The notes under the pieces are model-generated. The model was not told the DNA's origin. It saw only the letters and a program-made list of their open reading frames with translations, and did not search any database. Positions 26,001 through 34,587 of a stretch of 64,000 nucleotides of DNA are shown here, in pieces; position 1 is the first letter of the stretch; the number at the start of each line of letters is the position of its first letter. Position numbers and translations under genes: made by a program. Location: assembly GCF_002288925.2 (NCBI RefSeq), contig NW_022098045.1:7059218-7123217 (forward strand), given 5' to 3'. Origin of the DNA: Delphinapterus leucas. Its lineage: Eukaryota; Chordata; Mammalia; Artiodactyla; Monodontidae.

Positions 26001-27066
26001 TCCTTAATTAAGTACATATAGGGAGTTTTAACAGAAAGCTAGTTGAAGAACTAGAACACTAATTTTTCAGTTTTGTTTTTTTAAACCCAGGCTTTCAAGG
26101 GACTCAATTTTAAGAGTTTAAATGATGACGGAGCTCCTTTTTTAAAGACACTTCTATAGTGCTCTAGTGGAGGGCAGTGCCTGTTATAGGCTCTCTTTGC
26201 TATAGTGCTTTTCCCACACAGCGTTTTTTCACAATGGTTATCATGTAATAGTATAACTAGCTCTTTAATGTGTGTCACCCAGGCTAGACCTCAGTATTTT
26301 CATGAGAACAAGGGCCATACCTGCTGTTCTTTGCAGGACCTGGTAGGGTGCCTGGCACCTAGCAGGGGTTCCATACTGTCTGCTGAATGAATAAACCAGG
26401 ATTTCTAAATGTATGGCATTGTGAACTTGTTTCCTATTATACAGGCACTTATCTGGCCCCAAACATCTGAATTTCCATAGGGCTGCCTTAAAAATAAACA
26501 AAGCTTTGGTATACACAGGGGCAAGTATGGCTCAGTCATTGTCCGTGGGGTCGATTCCAACATGTATCCCAATAAGCACCAAATGGAATAAAGGATGTAA
26601 AAATTCCTTTGTAAAGAGCAAAGCCCCACAGGAGTTAGTGATTATGACCATTGTTACTATCATTAGTCCATGGATCAAGTAGCCCGGTGGCGGAAGAAGG
26701 AAAGACAACGAGAAAGGAGAGGTGGCAGAAAGGGATGAAAAGGTTGGGACAGCTAGGAAATGATGGGCACGGAGAAACGCGGGGAAAGCAGCAGGCGGAC
26801 CAGACAACAAGGCTGTAGGTGAGGAGGAGGGGCCGCCGGCGCGCCCCGCAGCCGCACCCAGCGGAGGCGGCCAGACTGTACCTTTTGATACACAGCCTGG
26901 AGGGCAGGTAGGCCCGGTAGCCGTCGGTGATGTACGGGTTGTCCTTGAGGGACACGGGGATCTGCTCGTAGGTGTAGAGGCGGATGCCGCGGGGCACCAG
27001 GACGGGCCAGTACTGGTAGCTGCCCAGCTCGATATAATGTGCGCTCTTCAGCAGCTTCTGATGCAT
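10216..27066 (-). CDS. PAQR3: PAQR3, progestin and adipoQ receptor family member 3 (six coding exons)
   Basis: This is a complete gene. PAQR3 (RKTG) is a seven-transmembrane PAQR-family protein of the Golgi that tethers Raf kinases there and dampens ERK signalling. Six exons, joined at canonical GT-AG sites with consistent phases (2,0,0,0,1), total 936 bases: 311 codons plus stop, the usual family-member length. PAQR landmarks are visible: ETVNIWSHLLG (E69, N72, H76), a YHLFSCH block with H126, D144 in LDYAGIS, and the C-terminal HQIWH with H274 and H278. These correspond to the zinc-site His/Asp residues of AdipoR-type proteins. The start codon at 27066-27064 has A at -3 and lies in a CpG island. 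Introns are 2.1-4.3 kb. No frameshift or stop interrupts it. It faces BMP2K tail to tail. Confidence 0.97.
11119..11197. mobile_element. Mariner-derived MITE (near-perfect palindrome)
   Basis: This is a ~79 bp element with terminal inverted repeats GGGTTGGCCAAAAGGTTCG on the left and CGAACTTTTTGGCCAACCC on the right. It inserted at a TA. It matches the small artiodactyl/cetacean mariner-type MITE pattern. The two arms pair along most of their length, with a few mismatches, several of which would be G:U wobbles in RNA. Confidence 0.85.
11300..11465 (+). mobile_element. Decayed DNA-transposon relic (hAT-like, tentative)
   Basis: It begins GGTTCTTAGCC and ends with CTTGGGGATCCCTGACCCC. This resembles the 'ggttcttaacc ... 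ggaccc' pattern of mammalian non-autonomous hAT-type elements. The exact family is not assignable by eye. Confidence 0.4.
11805..12110 (-). mobile_element. CHR-type SINE, minus orientation
   Basis: This tRNA-derived SINE has the A-rich tail at the left (+ coordinates) and GGGACTTCCC at its 5' end (12101-12110). Imperfect 13-bp target duplications flank it: CAACTGGGAACTT at 11792-11804 and CAAGTAGGAACTT at 12111-12123, with two differences. The CpG-rich 'gttgcggcg' body is typical of cetacean CHR copies. Confidence 0.88.
12745..12995 (+). mobile_element. MIR SINE
   Basis: The MIR core pattern is recognisable: 'tactgagtgctcact', 'ctcatctaatccacacaatg', 'agaaaactgggctgagaaag', 'gatttgaaccca'. 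The copy is degenerate, as expected for an ancient mammalian repeat. Confidence 0.8.
13663..13753 (-). CDS. PAQR3: PAQR3 coding exon 5
   Basis: This short exon is 91 bases, from acceptor TTTTCAG to donor CAG|GTACGT. It encodes residues 235-264 and the first base of Gly265. The peptide starts DFAPRVIVMYV and ends VPERYFP. It is too short to stand out as an open frame. I placed it by continuing the PAQR3 reading frame between exons 4 and 6. Confidence 0.95.
13754..15866 (-). other. PAQR3: PAQR3 intron 4
   Basis: This intron is 2.1 kb. Part of it (about 15385-15560) resembles a degraded L2 3' region on the + strand. Elsewhere I see only unique AT-rich sequence and pyrimidine runs (about 14550-14570). 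Confidence 0.85.
15867..16064 (-). CDS. PAQR3: PAQR3 coding exon 4
   Basis: This exon is 198 bases and in phase. It runs from acceptor TTCTAG to donor CAG|GTAGGT and encodes residues 169-234. It starts YWRQVYLITVLAM and ends IGAPIVQ, covering central membrane spans. Confidence 0.96.
16983..17014. repeat. (GT)16 microsatellite in PAQR3 intron 3
   Basis: A perfect run of 16 GT dinucleotides is followed by a G-run. Confidence 0.97.
17153..17330 (+). mobile_element. Non-autonomous hAT (Charlie-group) relic
   Basis: It starts CAGAGTTCTTAACCTGGG and ends GGTAAAGAGCCACTG, so the ends form an imperfect inverted repeat of the CAG.GTTCTTAACC type. Internal text ('ggagggtccatag', 'tctcaaagcagtctgtg') fits a MER-class Charlie MITE. 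No clear 8-bp target duplication remains. Confidence 0.65.
18971..19126 (-). CDS. PAQR3: PAQR3 coding exon 3
   Basis: This exon is 156 bases and in phase. It runs from acceptor CCATAG to donor AAC|GTAAGT and encodes residues 117-168. It contains GYHLFSCHR, with H126 as the predicted metal ligand, and LDYAGIS with D144. These are the second and third conserved PAQR blocks. Confidence 0.96.
19127..23471 (-). other. PAQR3: PAQR3 intron 2
   Basis: This is the largest intron, 4.3 kb. It contains a MIR-like segment on minus (about 19225-19340), an ancient repeat (about 19890-20260) and an L2 3' end on plus (about 21310-21640). The rest is unique AT-rich sequence without an exon candidate. Confidence 0.85.
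21310..21640 (+). mobile_element. L2 LINE 3'-end fragment
   Basis: The L2 3' UTR-like pattern runs through 'ctcaggatctggctcctgcc' and 'cactgtattcccgatgccta' to the terminal 'gtgcctggatatag ... ttgaactgaatg' motif. Confidence 0.7.
23472..23634 (-). CDS. PAQR3: PAQR3 coding exon 2
   Basis: This exon is 163 bases between acceptor TTTTTTCCAG and donor CAG|GTAAGT and encodes residues 62-116. It carries the family signature ETVNIWSHLLG and hydrophobic segments (GFFLFFTLGIYDM and DFVICSICLFCFQ) that form the first membrane spans. Confidence 0.96.
23635..26881 (-). other. PAQR3: PAQR3 intron 1
   Basis: This intron is 3.2 kb. It contains an L2 3' end (about 23820-24010, +), a MIR on minus (about 24400-24545), a MIR on plus (about 25290-25540) and an L2-type 3' end at about 26270-26400. 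The last 60 bases next to exon 1 belong to the CpG island. Confidence 0.85.
25290..25540 (+). mobile_element. MIR SINE
   Basis: MIR-typical text is present: 'ccatttattgagtgcttatt', 'accaggctctctgtagcatt', 'caaatggggaaaataaggct', 'cccacagctgttaagtggca'. It explains the second half of a 142-codon open frame in this intron. Confidence 0.82.
26882..27066 (-). CDS. PAQR3: PAQR3 coding exon 1
   Basis: This exon encodes residues 1-61 and the first two bases of codon 62. It starts MHQKLLKSAHYIEL and ends at LCIK, followed by donor AAAAG|GTACAG. It is the cytoplasmic N-terminal segment, the part of PAQR3 known for Raf binding. The initiator context has A at -3, and no longer upstream frame is needed. 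Reading through the donor stays open for about 80 more codons because the region is GC-rich, but that extension has no PAQR character. Confidence 0.96.
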
Positions 27067-27273
27067 CCTTCCTGGCCGCCGCCGCTCCCCAAGCGGGGAG
27101 TTTGCCCAGGCCCCGCCTCCCCGGGGAGGGGGCTTCGCCCCCGCAGCCCCCGCCCCGGAGCCCGGACGTGGCGCGAGGTCCTATGGCCCTGCCTTTGCCC
27201 AGGCCGGGATCCGCTCACAGGGCGGCCACCGCCGTCAGCACCCCGGCGAACCCGGCGGCGTCGCAGCCCTCCC

Positions 27274-27281
27274 TGACGTCA
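27274..27281. promoter_or_regulatory. CRE palindrome TGACGTCA
   Basis: A perfect 8-bp CREB/ATF site lies 208 bases upstream of the PAQR3 start codon, inside the CpG island. CREB/ATF sites in TATA-less CpG promoters near the start are commonly functional. Function here is inferred. Confidence 0.6.
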
Positions 27282-27714
27282 GCACGCCGCGGCGGGCCCC
27301 GCCCCTCGGACCTGGCTGGTGCCGGCGCGGCTGGGAAGGGGGCGGGGCCGCAGTCCGCGCGTGTGCGCCTGTAAGCAAGGACCTGCGGGATTCGCCCGGG
27401 GCTCACGGGCAGCTCGAGCGCGTACGAGCGGCGGCCGGCCTCTCCTTTTCCGTGAGAAGAGCGCGGTACTGTACAGCGAATTCGAGTGGTTTTTTTTCTT
27501 ATTCTGTTTTTAATTAGAAGCAATATGTGTTACATTTTGAAAATCAAGGGGAAAAGAGTAACTGGAAGAAAAATAGGAACTAGAGCTAACTCTTCACTGG
27601 TTACTTTTTATCGTGGAATCTCACACACTTGGGGTCAGAGGGGACCTTCGAGGTTTTCTGGGCTAAGGTCAGTCCTTGCAAGTGGTTGGAAATAGAGGAA
27701 AACTGATGTACATG

Positions 27715-27985
27715 GAACTATACCAAAACCGAGCATACGCTGAGTCATAAAGAAAGCCCCAGCACATTTAAAGCACCAAAAAGCATTCAGAGTATTTTCC
27801 CTGACCACAATAGACAAACTAGGAATGAACAAGAAAACCGAAAAGCCCCAAATGATTGGAATTGAAACAAAACCCTTCTAAGTATTTAATGGGTTGATGA
27901 AGAAATCACAATGGAAATGAGAAAGTATATTGAACTTAATGATAAACATGAAATATATCAAAATTTGGGGGACAAGTGTTATAGC
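27715..27985 (+). mobile_element. Old L1 ORF2 fragment, plus orientation
   Basis: The text resembles an L1 ORF2 interval ('aagcattcagagtattttcc', 'aatgattggaattgaaacaa', 'gaagaaatcacaatggaaat', 'catgaaatatatcaaaattt'). It is decayed and both ends are truncated. This explains the short ORFs next to the PAQR3 promoter. Confidence 0.75.
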
Positions 27986-28149
27986 TTTGTCTCCGGCTAC
28001 GAATTATGATGCAAATGCTTATTCATAATGGCAACAGGGCAAAACATCAGTTTTGCATCCATATATGTAGAATCTTTAGCCCATTGTTTGGTTACACGCA
28101 TGATGAGAATCATTCATGATGCCTATTATTTATGTTTTGTTATTGTGTT

Positions 28150-28400
28150 AGTAATATTAGTTGCTGTGTGAGAGGCAGTATGGTTTACTGATTAACTTCT
28201 GGGCTTTGAAGCCTTGCTACCTGGGTTTGAATTCAACCATTTACTTAGCTAGCAAGTATTTAACCTCTTTGCGTCTCAGTTTTCTTACTAGTAAAATAGG
28301 GATAATAACAGTACTTTGTGTTGTAAGGATTAAATCAGTGAATCCATGTAACACTCGGAGAAAACTGCCGAGCATATTGTTAGCTTCCCAAAATGTTATC
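28150..28400 (-). mobile_element. MIR SINE, minus orientation
   Basis: Reverse MIR pattern: 'ggctttgaagccttgctacc', 'gggtttgaattcaaccattt', 'taaaatagggataataacag', 'gttgtaaggattaaatcagt'. Confidence 0.82.
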
Positions 28401-28419
28401 TATTATTAGATTTCAAGGG

Positions 28420-30240
28420 AAGATATATTAATAGATAAAACTAGACAAATTTAGATAAATCCTCAGCGGACTTAAATGTCATGTAAAAGGAAACACTGAG
28501 ACTTTTTTTAAGCCATGAAGCCAAAACTAATATTTAAAAGCTTACTGTGTGTTCAGTACATTAGCTCTGTTTAAGGTTACTGTGTATAGGAATTCTCATT
28601 TCCTAGTGGAGGAAGATCATGCCTGAGAATGCCTGCCATGCTCATAGAAGTCTTCTGGGAAGTTTTTTCAGCATGCATTCACGCTGGTGCCACAGGAGAT
28701 TACCTTGTGGCCACCGCTGACCCAAAGATGGATCAGTGGCCCATGAAATGTCCTAACACAGATGTCCATGCAAGAGCAACAGTAATTAGCTTTCTTCGAT
28801 CAGTGTCTTTCTTGGGAATTTGGCCTGGAGATGCGGGAAGAGAGCTTGTAACCTGGTATTTGAAACAGAAGTAGAAAGATGCCCAGAGATCATCAGAGAC
28901 AGAGACCTGAGAACGGCGGCTGCATTATGATAATGGTGAGACACTAGAGTGAAGAATTAGGAATGGCAGCTGCTTTTATTGTCGTGAAACCTGTTGCAAA
29001 ATGACTTCTGGACTGACTTCAATCATTTATAACCCATGTCAGTTCTCTCTAATTCATTCACGTGGTTTAATTTTTAAAGTAAGCAGTCTTTAACACTAAG
29101 TACTTAACTCCCACCCGCACTTATGAAATGAATGGACAGATATGAAAACATAGATATAGCAACAATCCATGTCTGAATCTAGAGAGAAAAAGAGGTCTAT
29201 GAGTAAAAAAATGGAAAGAGCTCTATTTCCTCTTCCACTCAGGCCTGTAAGGCAATGGAAGCAGGAGCCACATTGCTTTGGGGCATCTCTAACAGTGGTA
29301 ACGCAAAGGGGAGAGGGCACAGTTCCCCACAGATAGCTGTGGGATTTTGCACTTTGAGGGCTCTGGCCGTTTAGTCATGGTGCTTGACAGAAGACATCAG
29401 TAGCATGCCTGGTAAAGGAATGCCAGGGGCTCCCCCTCCTGGTGGGGGATCAACAGCTGCATCTAGCAGAAATCTCAGTGCGCTTGAAGTGATAGGATGG
29501 GGAACTGAACTGCCCAGTAAGACTTACTGAGAAAATGGCAACATCTCATCATAAGCACCTGTGGAGAGACACATCGTGCCTTTAATACACTTGTGGTAGG
29601 GGGTAGGAAATTCTCGAGGAGTTGGGAGTCCTACACCTTCACATGGGCCCAAGAGCCAGGAAACTTCAAATTTTTACTGTTGCTGTGATCAGTCTGTGTC
29701 CTACAGGGATTTGAGGTTTGGGGACACTCAGATTGTGCCTTGTTTTATAGGATGTCTTTCAGTGATCTGGGATGGAGAGACATGGGGGCTTCATGGAGCA
29801 TCTGGGCTTCATGGAGCATCTGAGCTATTTTTCCCTTCCCTCCTTCCTTCTTGTTTATTCTTTTTACATTTTTTAATAGCTCTAAAATGATATTGGAGTG
29901 AGACTTGCAGGTATTGGAATGGACGCACCATGGAAATTTACATTTATTGAATTCCAATTGTGTGCCACACATTTGTCCCAGAAAACAGAGATGAATAAGA
30001 CATCTTTTAGGTAGTTATCTTTAGCAATCTGCACAGCAAATTGACATTTTGACTGCCTCCCCTCCGCACCCCCCACCATGAAACTCTCTTTTGTAGACTT
30101 TTGAGACAACTCACACCTGGATTTTTTCCTTACCTTTCGGCCTATCCATTCCAGAGGCCTTTGATAATTGCTGTTTCTCTACCTGAGTATTAAACCAAGG
30201 TGTGTTTTAGGATTCTTTCTTCAGTTTTTGAAAAATTGTA
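28420..30240. other. Intergenic stretch, no gene recognised
   Basis: This is mostly unique or too decayed to name. The segment at about 28620-28880 is open for 81 codons and reads like an eroded interspersed repeat rather than a gene. An 18-bp direct duplication is present at 29786-29821. Confidence 0.5.
29786..29821. repeat. 18-bp tandem duplication (2 copies)
   Basis: The unit GGGCTTCATGGAGCATCT occurs twice back to back without a mismatch. Confidence 0.95.
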
Positions 30241-30249
30241 TTCTATTTT

Positions 30250-30560
30250 TACTCTATATATTTCCGTGGCTTCAGTTACTATCTTTAAGCTGATGTCTCA
30301 CAAATCTGTAGTTTCAGGCCAGATCTCCTTTCTGTACATCTGGATTCACATACAGGACTGGACATGGAAGCCTGAAATAGTGAAAATGAACTCATTATCT
30401 TTCCTCCTGAATCTGTTTTTAACCCTGATTCCCTGTTCACTCAGTCTCTTAAGCCTTGGAGTTATCTCCTCCCTTGGCTGCATTTTATCAGCACCTTCTT
30501 TTCCTTCCTTCCCCATCACCACAACCAGTTCCTTGCCAATGATTTCAACCCTACTGTCAA
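30250..30560 (+). mobile_element. L2 LINE 3' UTR fragment
   Basis: L2-type text is present: 'agctgatgtctcacaaatct', 'aggccagatctcctttctgt', 'cttggagttatctcctccct'. A related, more 5' part of L2 in the same orientation lies at about 33250-33780, so the MaLR element between them is part of a complex repeat cluster. Confidence 0.7.
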
Positions 30561-31167
30561 ATTAGGCTGATCTGAAGAAACAATAAACCACAAACAGTTC
30601 ATCAACTTAACTATATCTTCTTTAATTCCATACCCAAGTCGCTGAAGAAGATGACAAAAATGGCGTGGATTGGTATCTCTGCAAATTCAGTTTACAGTTT
30701 CTGTGGAACTTTCAACTCCACTTTGGATATTTTAACATTTGCTGGACACCTTCTGCTCCCCACCCACCACTTAACATTAGCAGATCGACCCCTTCCCCTT
30801 TCACAGAGAAACGAGAGGTCGGAGAGTGGGAACTTCCTCAACTTTCTGCTGCTAACCCTCCCCCTCTAAGCTCACCGCAAATTAAAGCCCATCCTTTGTT
30901 TCCTTTCCTTTGTCTCAGTAGAAAGGACCCCTTTGAACCCGCTACTTCAGGTCAATCTGCTACCCGTTTTCTGGATCATGTTCCCTTTAGTCGCCTCATG
31001 GATCTTGCTGTGTCACTTACCTTTCTCTCAGATGTATCTTCAACATTCCCCTGTCTGTTTTTACTTTCCCTTTGGCTGTCTCCCGGCCTGAAGTCCTCAG
31101 TAAGTTGCCAGATAAAGCTGAAACTCACAGCTCTCATGCTGCGCTTCCTTTTTCAGTTGACACCTTG

Positions 31168-31650
31168 GATGTGACTTTTATTTGGATAGGATCTTTGCGT
31201 ATATAATTAAGTTTAATATCTCCAGATCATTCTGGATTTAGGGTGGCCCCTAAATCTGATGACTGGTGTCATTGTGAGAGAAAGGAGAGGAAGAGTTGAG
31301 ACACAAGCACAGAAGAAGGCCGGAAGATTTGAGACACAAGCACAGAAGAAGGCCGGAAGATTTGAGACACAAGCACAGAAGAAGGCCGGAAGATTTGAGA
31401 CACAAGCACAGAAGAAGGCCACATGAAGACAGAAGCAGAGATTGGAGTTATACCACCACGAGCCACAGAACCCATGGCCCATGGTGCCACCATATGCTGG
31501 AAGAGACAAGGAAGGATTCCCTCCCAAAGCCATTAGCATGAGAGTGGCCTACCCTACAGACTTAGGACTTCTGACCTCAGAGCTCTGAGAGAATAAATTT
31601 CTGTTGTTTTAAGCCACCAAGTTTGTGACAGCCCTAAGCAACTGATACAG
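31168..31650 (+). mobile_element. ERVL-MaLR LTR (MLT1-like), 5'-truncated
   Basis: The LTR pattern runs from 'ttatttggataggatctttg' through 'agggtggcccctaaatctga' and 'gcagagattggag' to the 3' end, with AATAAA in 'gagagaataaatttctgttg' and the terminal 'caactgatacag'. The first ~120 bases expected of the LTR are missing. A 33-bp tandem array has expanded inside it. Confidence 0.8.
31298..31419. repeat. 33-bp minisatellite (about 3.7 copies) within the LTR
   Basis: The unit is 33 bp: it begins GAGACACAAGCACAG and ends GGCCGGAAGATTT. Copies start at 31298, 31331, 31364 and 31397. The first three are identical and the last diverges after 'aaggcc'. Because 33 is divisible by 3, both strands give periodic open frames here (for example RHKHRRRPEDL repeated), which are not genes. 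Confidence 0.96.
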
Positions 31651-33084
31651 ATTTTGGTGTTGGAAAGAGGGGTGTTGCTGTAACAAAAGCTAAAAATGTG
31701 GAAGTGGCTTTGGAATTGGGTAGTTTATAGAAGTTGGAAGAATGTTGAAGTGTGTAATAGAGAAAGCCTAGATTTCGTTGAACTGGTGGGTGGTTGGTGA
31801 AAACATGGATGTTAAAGGAAATGCTGATGAGATCTCAGAAGGAAGTGAAGAGTGCAGTAGAGAAAGCTTCTATCATCTTAGAGCATACATGTATTGTCAT
31901 GAACAAAATATTGGTAGAAATGTGAATGTTAAAAGGTTCTTCTGGGGAGGTCTCAGGAGGAAATGAACATAGCATTAGAAAATGAAGGAAAGGAGATCTT
32001 TGTTATAAAGTGGCAGAAAACTTGGCTGAATTGAGTTCTATTGTTGGGTGAAAGCAGAACTTAAAAGTGATGAACTTGGATATTTAGCTGAGGAGATTTC
32101 CAAGGAAAGTGTTAAAAAATCAGCCTGGTTTCTCCTTGCTGCTTATAGTGAAACATGAAGGAAAGAGATAAATGGGAGGAAGGAACTGTTAAGCAAAAAG
32201 AAACAAGCATTTGATGATTTGGGAGATTCTCAAACTGTCTAGATCACAAAGAATGCTAAAATTAGGAAATTCATTGTTGGAAAAGCATGCTCTGGAAAGC
32301 ATGTGGCTGGGCAACCTTTTGCTTAAGAGATTGTCTTGTAACTTATGGATTTACTCAACCATTCAGCAGAAGCCAGGAATAGATATGGGGCTATCCAGGA
32401 AAGATCTGTGGGGACACTTCTGTCTAATGGAGTAGATCTCCGTGTCATACAGAGGAGGCACACACAGTTTTTGAGAAAGTTGTATTAGCAGGAACACTGA
32501 CAGTTTGAACTGAAGGGGACAGAGAGAGGACCAAATGAAGGAAGGCTTGTGGACTTCTGAGATTCTACAGGCAGGAAGCTGGCTGATAGAGTTACTTGTT
32601 TACAAACATGTGTTACCCTTCAAGAAAAAGGAAGAATGTCTTCAAGGGCAGAGCCCCCGTGACACAGAGACTGGCAGGGTCCCGTCATAGGCCCAAAGGA
32701 CAGAGCATCAGGCCACAGAGGATTATTTTCAGGCCTTGAAACCTAAAAGAATTTGTCCTGCTGGATTTGGAGCTTAGTTGGGAATGGTGACCCCTTTATT
32801 CCTCTTTTGCAATGGGAATGTCTCTCCTGCGCCTGTCCCACCCTTGTATTTGGGAAGCAGATAGCATTTTTTCTAGTTTCACAGACTCTACAGAGAGAGA
32901 AGAATTTTGTCACAGGATGGATCACACCCAGAGTCTCACCCATACCAGATTTAGACGATTTAGATAAGATTTGAGACTCTTGAGCTGATGATATTTAGAC
33001 GAGATTTTAGAGTTAATGCTCTAATGGGTTGAGACTTTTGGGGTTGTTGGCCTGGGGTGAATGCATTTTGCATGTTTGTCACAC
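31651..33084 (+). mobile_element. MaLR internal region, decayed
   Basis: Directly after the LTR, text such as 'gattttggtgttggaaagag' and 'aaaatgtggaagtggctttg' matches the non-coding internal sequence of MLT/MST-type MaLR elements. No gag or pol reading frame is present, as usual for this class. Confidence 0.7.
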
Positions 33085-33245
33085 TGTAGTGGGTTGAATG
33101 TGCCCCCCTTCCCCCCAAAAAGATATGTCCTCCTTAAACCTGTGAATATGACCTTATTTGGAAAAATGGTTTTTGCAGATGCAATTAAGGTTTCAAGATG
33201 AGATCAGCCTGGATTGGGCTGGGTCCAAAATCTGTGATGCCACCA
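33085..33245 (+). mobile_element. MLT1-like 3' LTR, first part only
   Basis: It starts TGTAGTGGGTTGAATG and continues 'aaaagatatgtcctcc', 'gtgaatatgaccttatttgg', 'tttttgcagatgcaattaag', then breaks off after 'gggctgggtcc'. Together with 31168-31650 it brackets one MaLR provirus remnant. Confidence 0.78.
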
Positions 33246-33249
33246 CCAT

Positions 33250-33780
33250 CACCATCTTCCCTGGGTCTCTGTTAATAAGTTCTTTTTAGTCCTTATTTTA
33301 CTGATTTATCAGCAGCACTTAATTGCTGACCACTCTCCCTTTCTTTCCTTCCTGAGTTTCAGTAACCATATGCTCCTGATTTTCTTATTTTTCATAACAT
33401 ACTACCTTAGTCTCTTTTGTGATCACTTCTTCTTTTGCCTATCACATAAATATCCATGTTCTGAAGGGTTCTGTGCTTGATCTTTTCTTCTTGTCCCTTT
33501 ACATAGTGTAATTAGACTGTAACTGTCTCGATTCCTAAGGTTTAATTTCCACATATATGCTCCTAGTTCCCAAATTTCCATCCTGAGCTGTACACCTAAA
33601 TGTCCAGTTTCTTATTACGTATTCCCACTTTGATGTCTCTCATGACCTTCAAACTCAGGAACATATTGAAGCAAGTTCAAACTTTTTCTCTTCAATTCTT
33701 GTGTCACCCATTTTTATGGATAACACCACCATCCATCTATAAATTCAGGAGTTGTCTAACGTAAGAGGTGGAAAATAAAT
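33250..33780 (+). mobile_element. L2 LINE fragment
   Basis: L2 text ('gacc actctccctttct', 'cacctaaatgtccagtttct', 'tgatgtctctcatgaccttc', 'ttcaaactcaggaacat') in plus orientation, strongly decayed. Confidence 0.68.
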
Positions 33781-33854
33781 ACAACTCATTTGCTAACCCT
33801 GATGGATAAGTAGTGGCTCCTGGGAGAGCTGATTTGAGTTGTAAAGAGTATAAT

Positions 33855-34047
33855 ATTTTTTTAAAGATTTTTTTGATGCAGACCATTTTTAAAGTCTTTA
33901 TTGATATTGTTACAATGTTGTTTCTGCTTTATGTTTTGGTTTCTTGGCTGCAAGGCATGTGGGATCTTAGCTCCCTGGCCAGGTATCAAACCCACAGCCC
34001 CTGCACTGGAAGGCGAAGCCCAACCACTGGACAGCCAGGGAAGTCCC
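33855..34047 (-). mobile_element. CHR-type SINE, minus orientation
   Basis: The body reads, on minus, AGGGACTTCCCTGG at the 5' end (34047 leftwards), then the tRNA-derived region with 'gtttgatacctggccaggga', and finally an A-rich tail. The TATAAT-type flank on both sides suggests a target duplication. The large L1 inserted one base beyond its 5' end. Confidence 0.82.
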
Positions 34048-34048
34048 T

Positions 34049-34058
34049 ATAATTATTA
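34049..34058. repeat. L1 target-site duplication, left copy
   Basis: ATAATTATTA here is repeated exactly at 41190-41199 on the other side of the 7.1 kb L1. Confidence 0.7.
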
Positions 34059-34587
34059 TTATTATTTTTACATCTTTATTGGAGTATAATTGCTTTACAA
34101 TGGTGTGTTAGTTTCTGGCTTTATAACAAAGTGAATCAGTTATACATATACATATGTTCCCATATCTCTTCCCTCTTGCGTCTCCCTCCCTCCCACCCTT
34201 CCTATCCCACCCCTCTAGGTGATCACAAAGCACCGAGCTGATCTCCCTGTGCTATGCGGCTGCTTCCCACTAGCTATCTGTTTTACGTCTGGTAGTGTAT
34301 ATATGTCCATGACACTCTCTCACTTTGTCACAGCTTACCCTTACCCCTCCCCATATCCTCAAGTCCATTCTCTAGTAGATCTGTGTCTTTATTCCTGTCT
34401 CACCCCTAGGTTCTTCTTGACATTTTTTTTCTTACATTCCATATATATGTGTTAGCATACGGTATTTGTCTTTCTCTTTCTGACTTACTTCACTCTGTAT
34501 GACAACCTCTAGGTCCATCCACCTCATTACAAATAGCTCAATTTCCTATCTTTTTATGGCTGAGTAATGTTCCATTGTATATATGTG

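Larger units (their letters stand above)
26820..27440 (-). promoter_or_regulatory. PAQR3: PAQR3 CpG-island promoter
   Basis: This is a dense CpG-rich segment that includes coding exon 1 and about 370 bases upstream of the start codon, in an otherwise AT-rich region. GC boxes (CCCCGCCTCC at 27111-27120, GGGGCGGGGC at 27339-27348) and a CRE are visible, and there is no TATA box at a sensible distance. This fits a dispersed, housekeeping-type promoter. The transcription start site cannot be placed exactly. Confidence 0.85.

Noticed and set aside
26635..27066. 143-codon version of PAQR3 exon 1 reading through its donor
   Set aside because: The first 61 codons are PAQR3. The remainder is intron 1 beyond a good donor (AAAAG|GTACAG), and exon 2 continues the family sequence in phase.
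27037..27374. Plus-strand open frames of 79-111 codons over the PAQR3 promoter
   Set aside because: CpG-island composition removes stop codons. The peptides are Pro/Arg/Ala-rich with no domain. A divergent transcript is possible, but a coding gene is not supported.
28629..28874. 81-codon plus-strand frame
   Set aside because: The nucleotide text looks like an old interspersed repeat. There is no homology I can name and no promoter context.
31213..31541. Periodic open frames (RHKHRRRPEDL and its antisense counterpart)
   Set aside because: Produced by the 33-bp minisatellite, whose length is a multiple of three, inside an LTR. There is no start context or flanking exon evidence.
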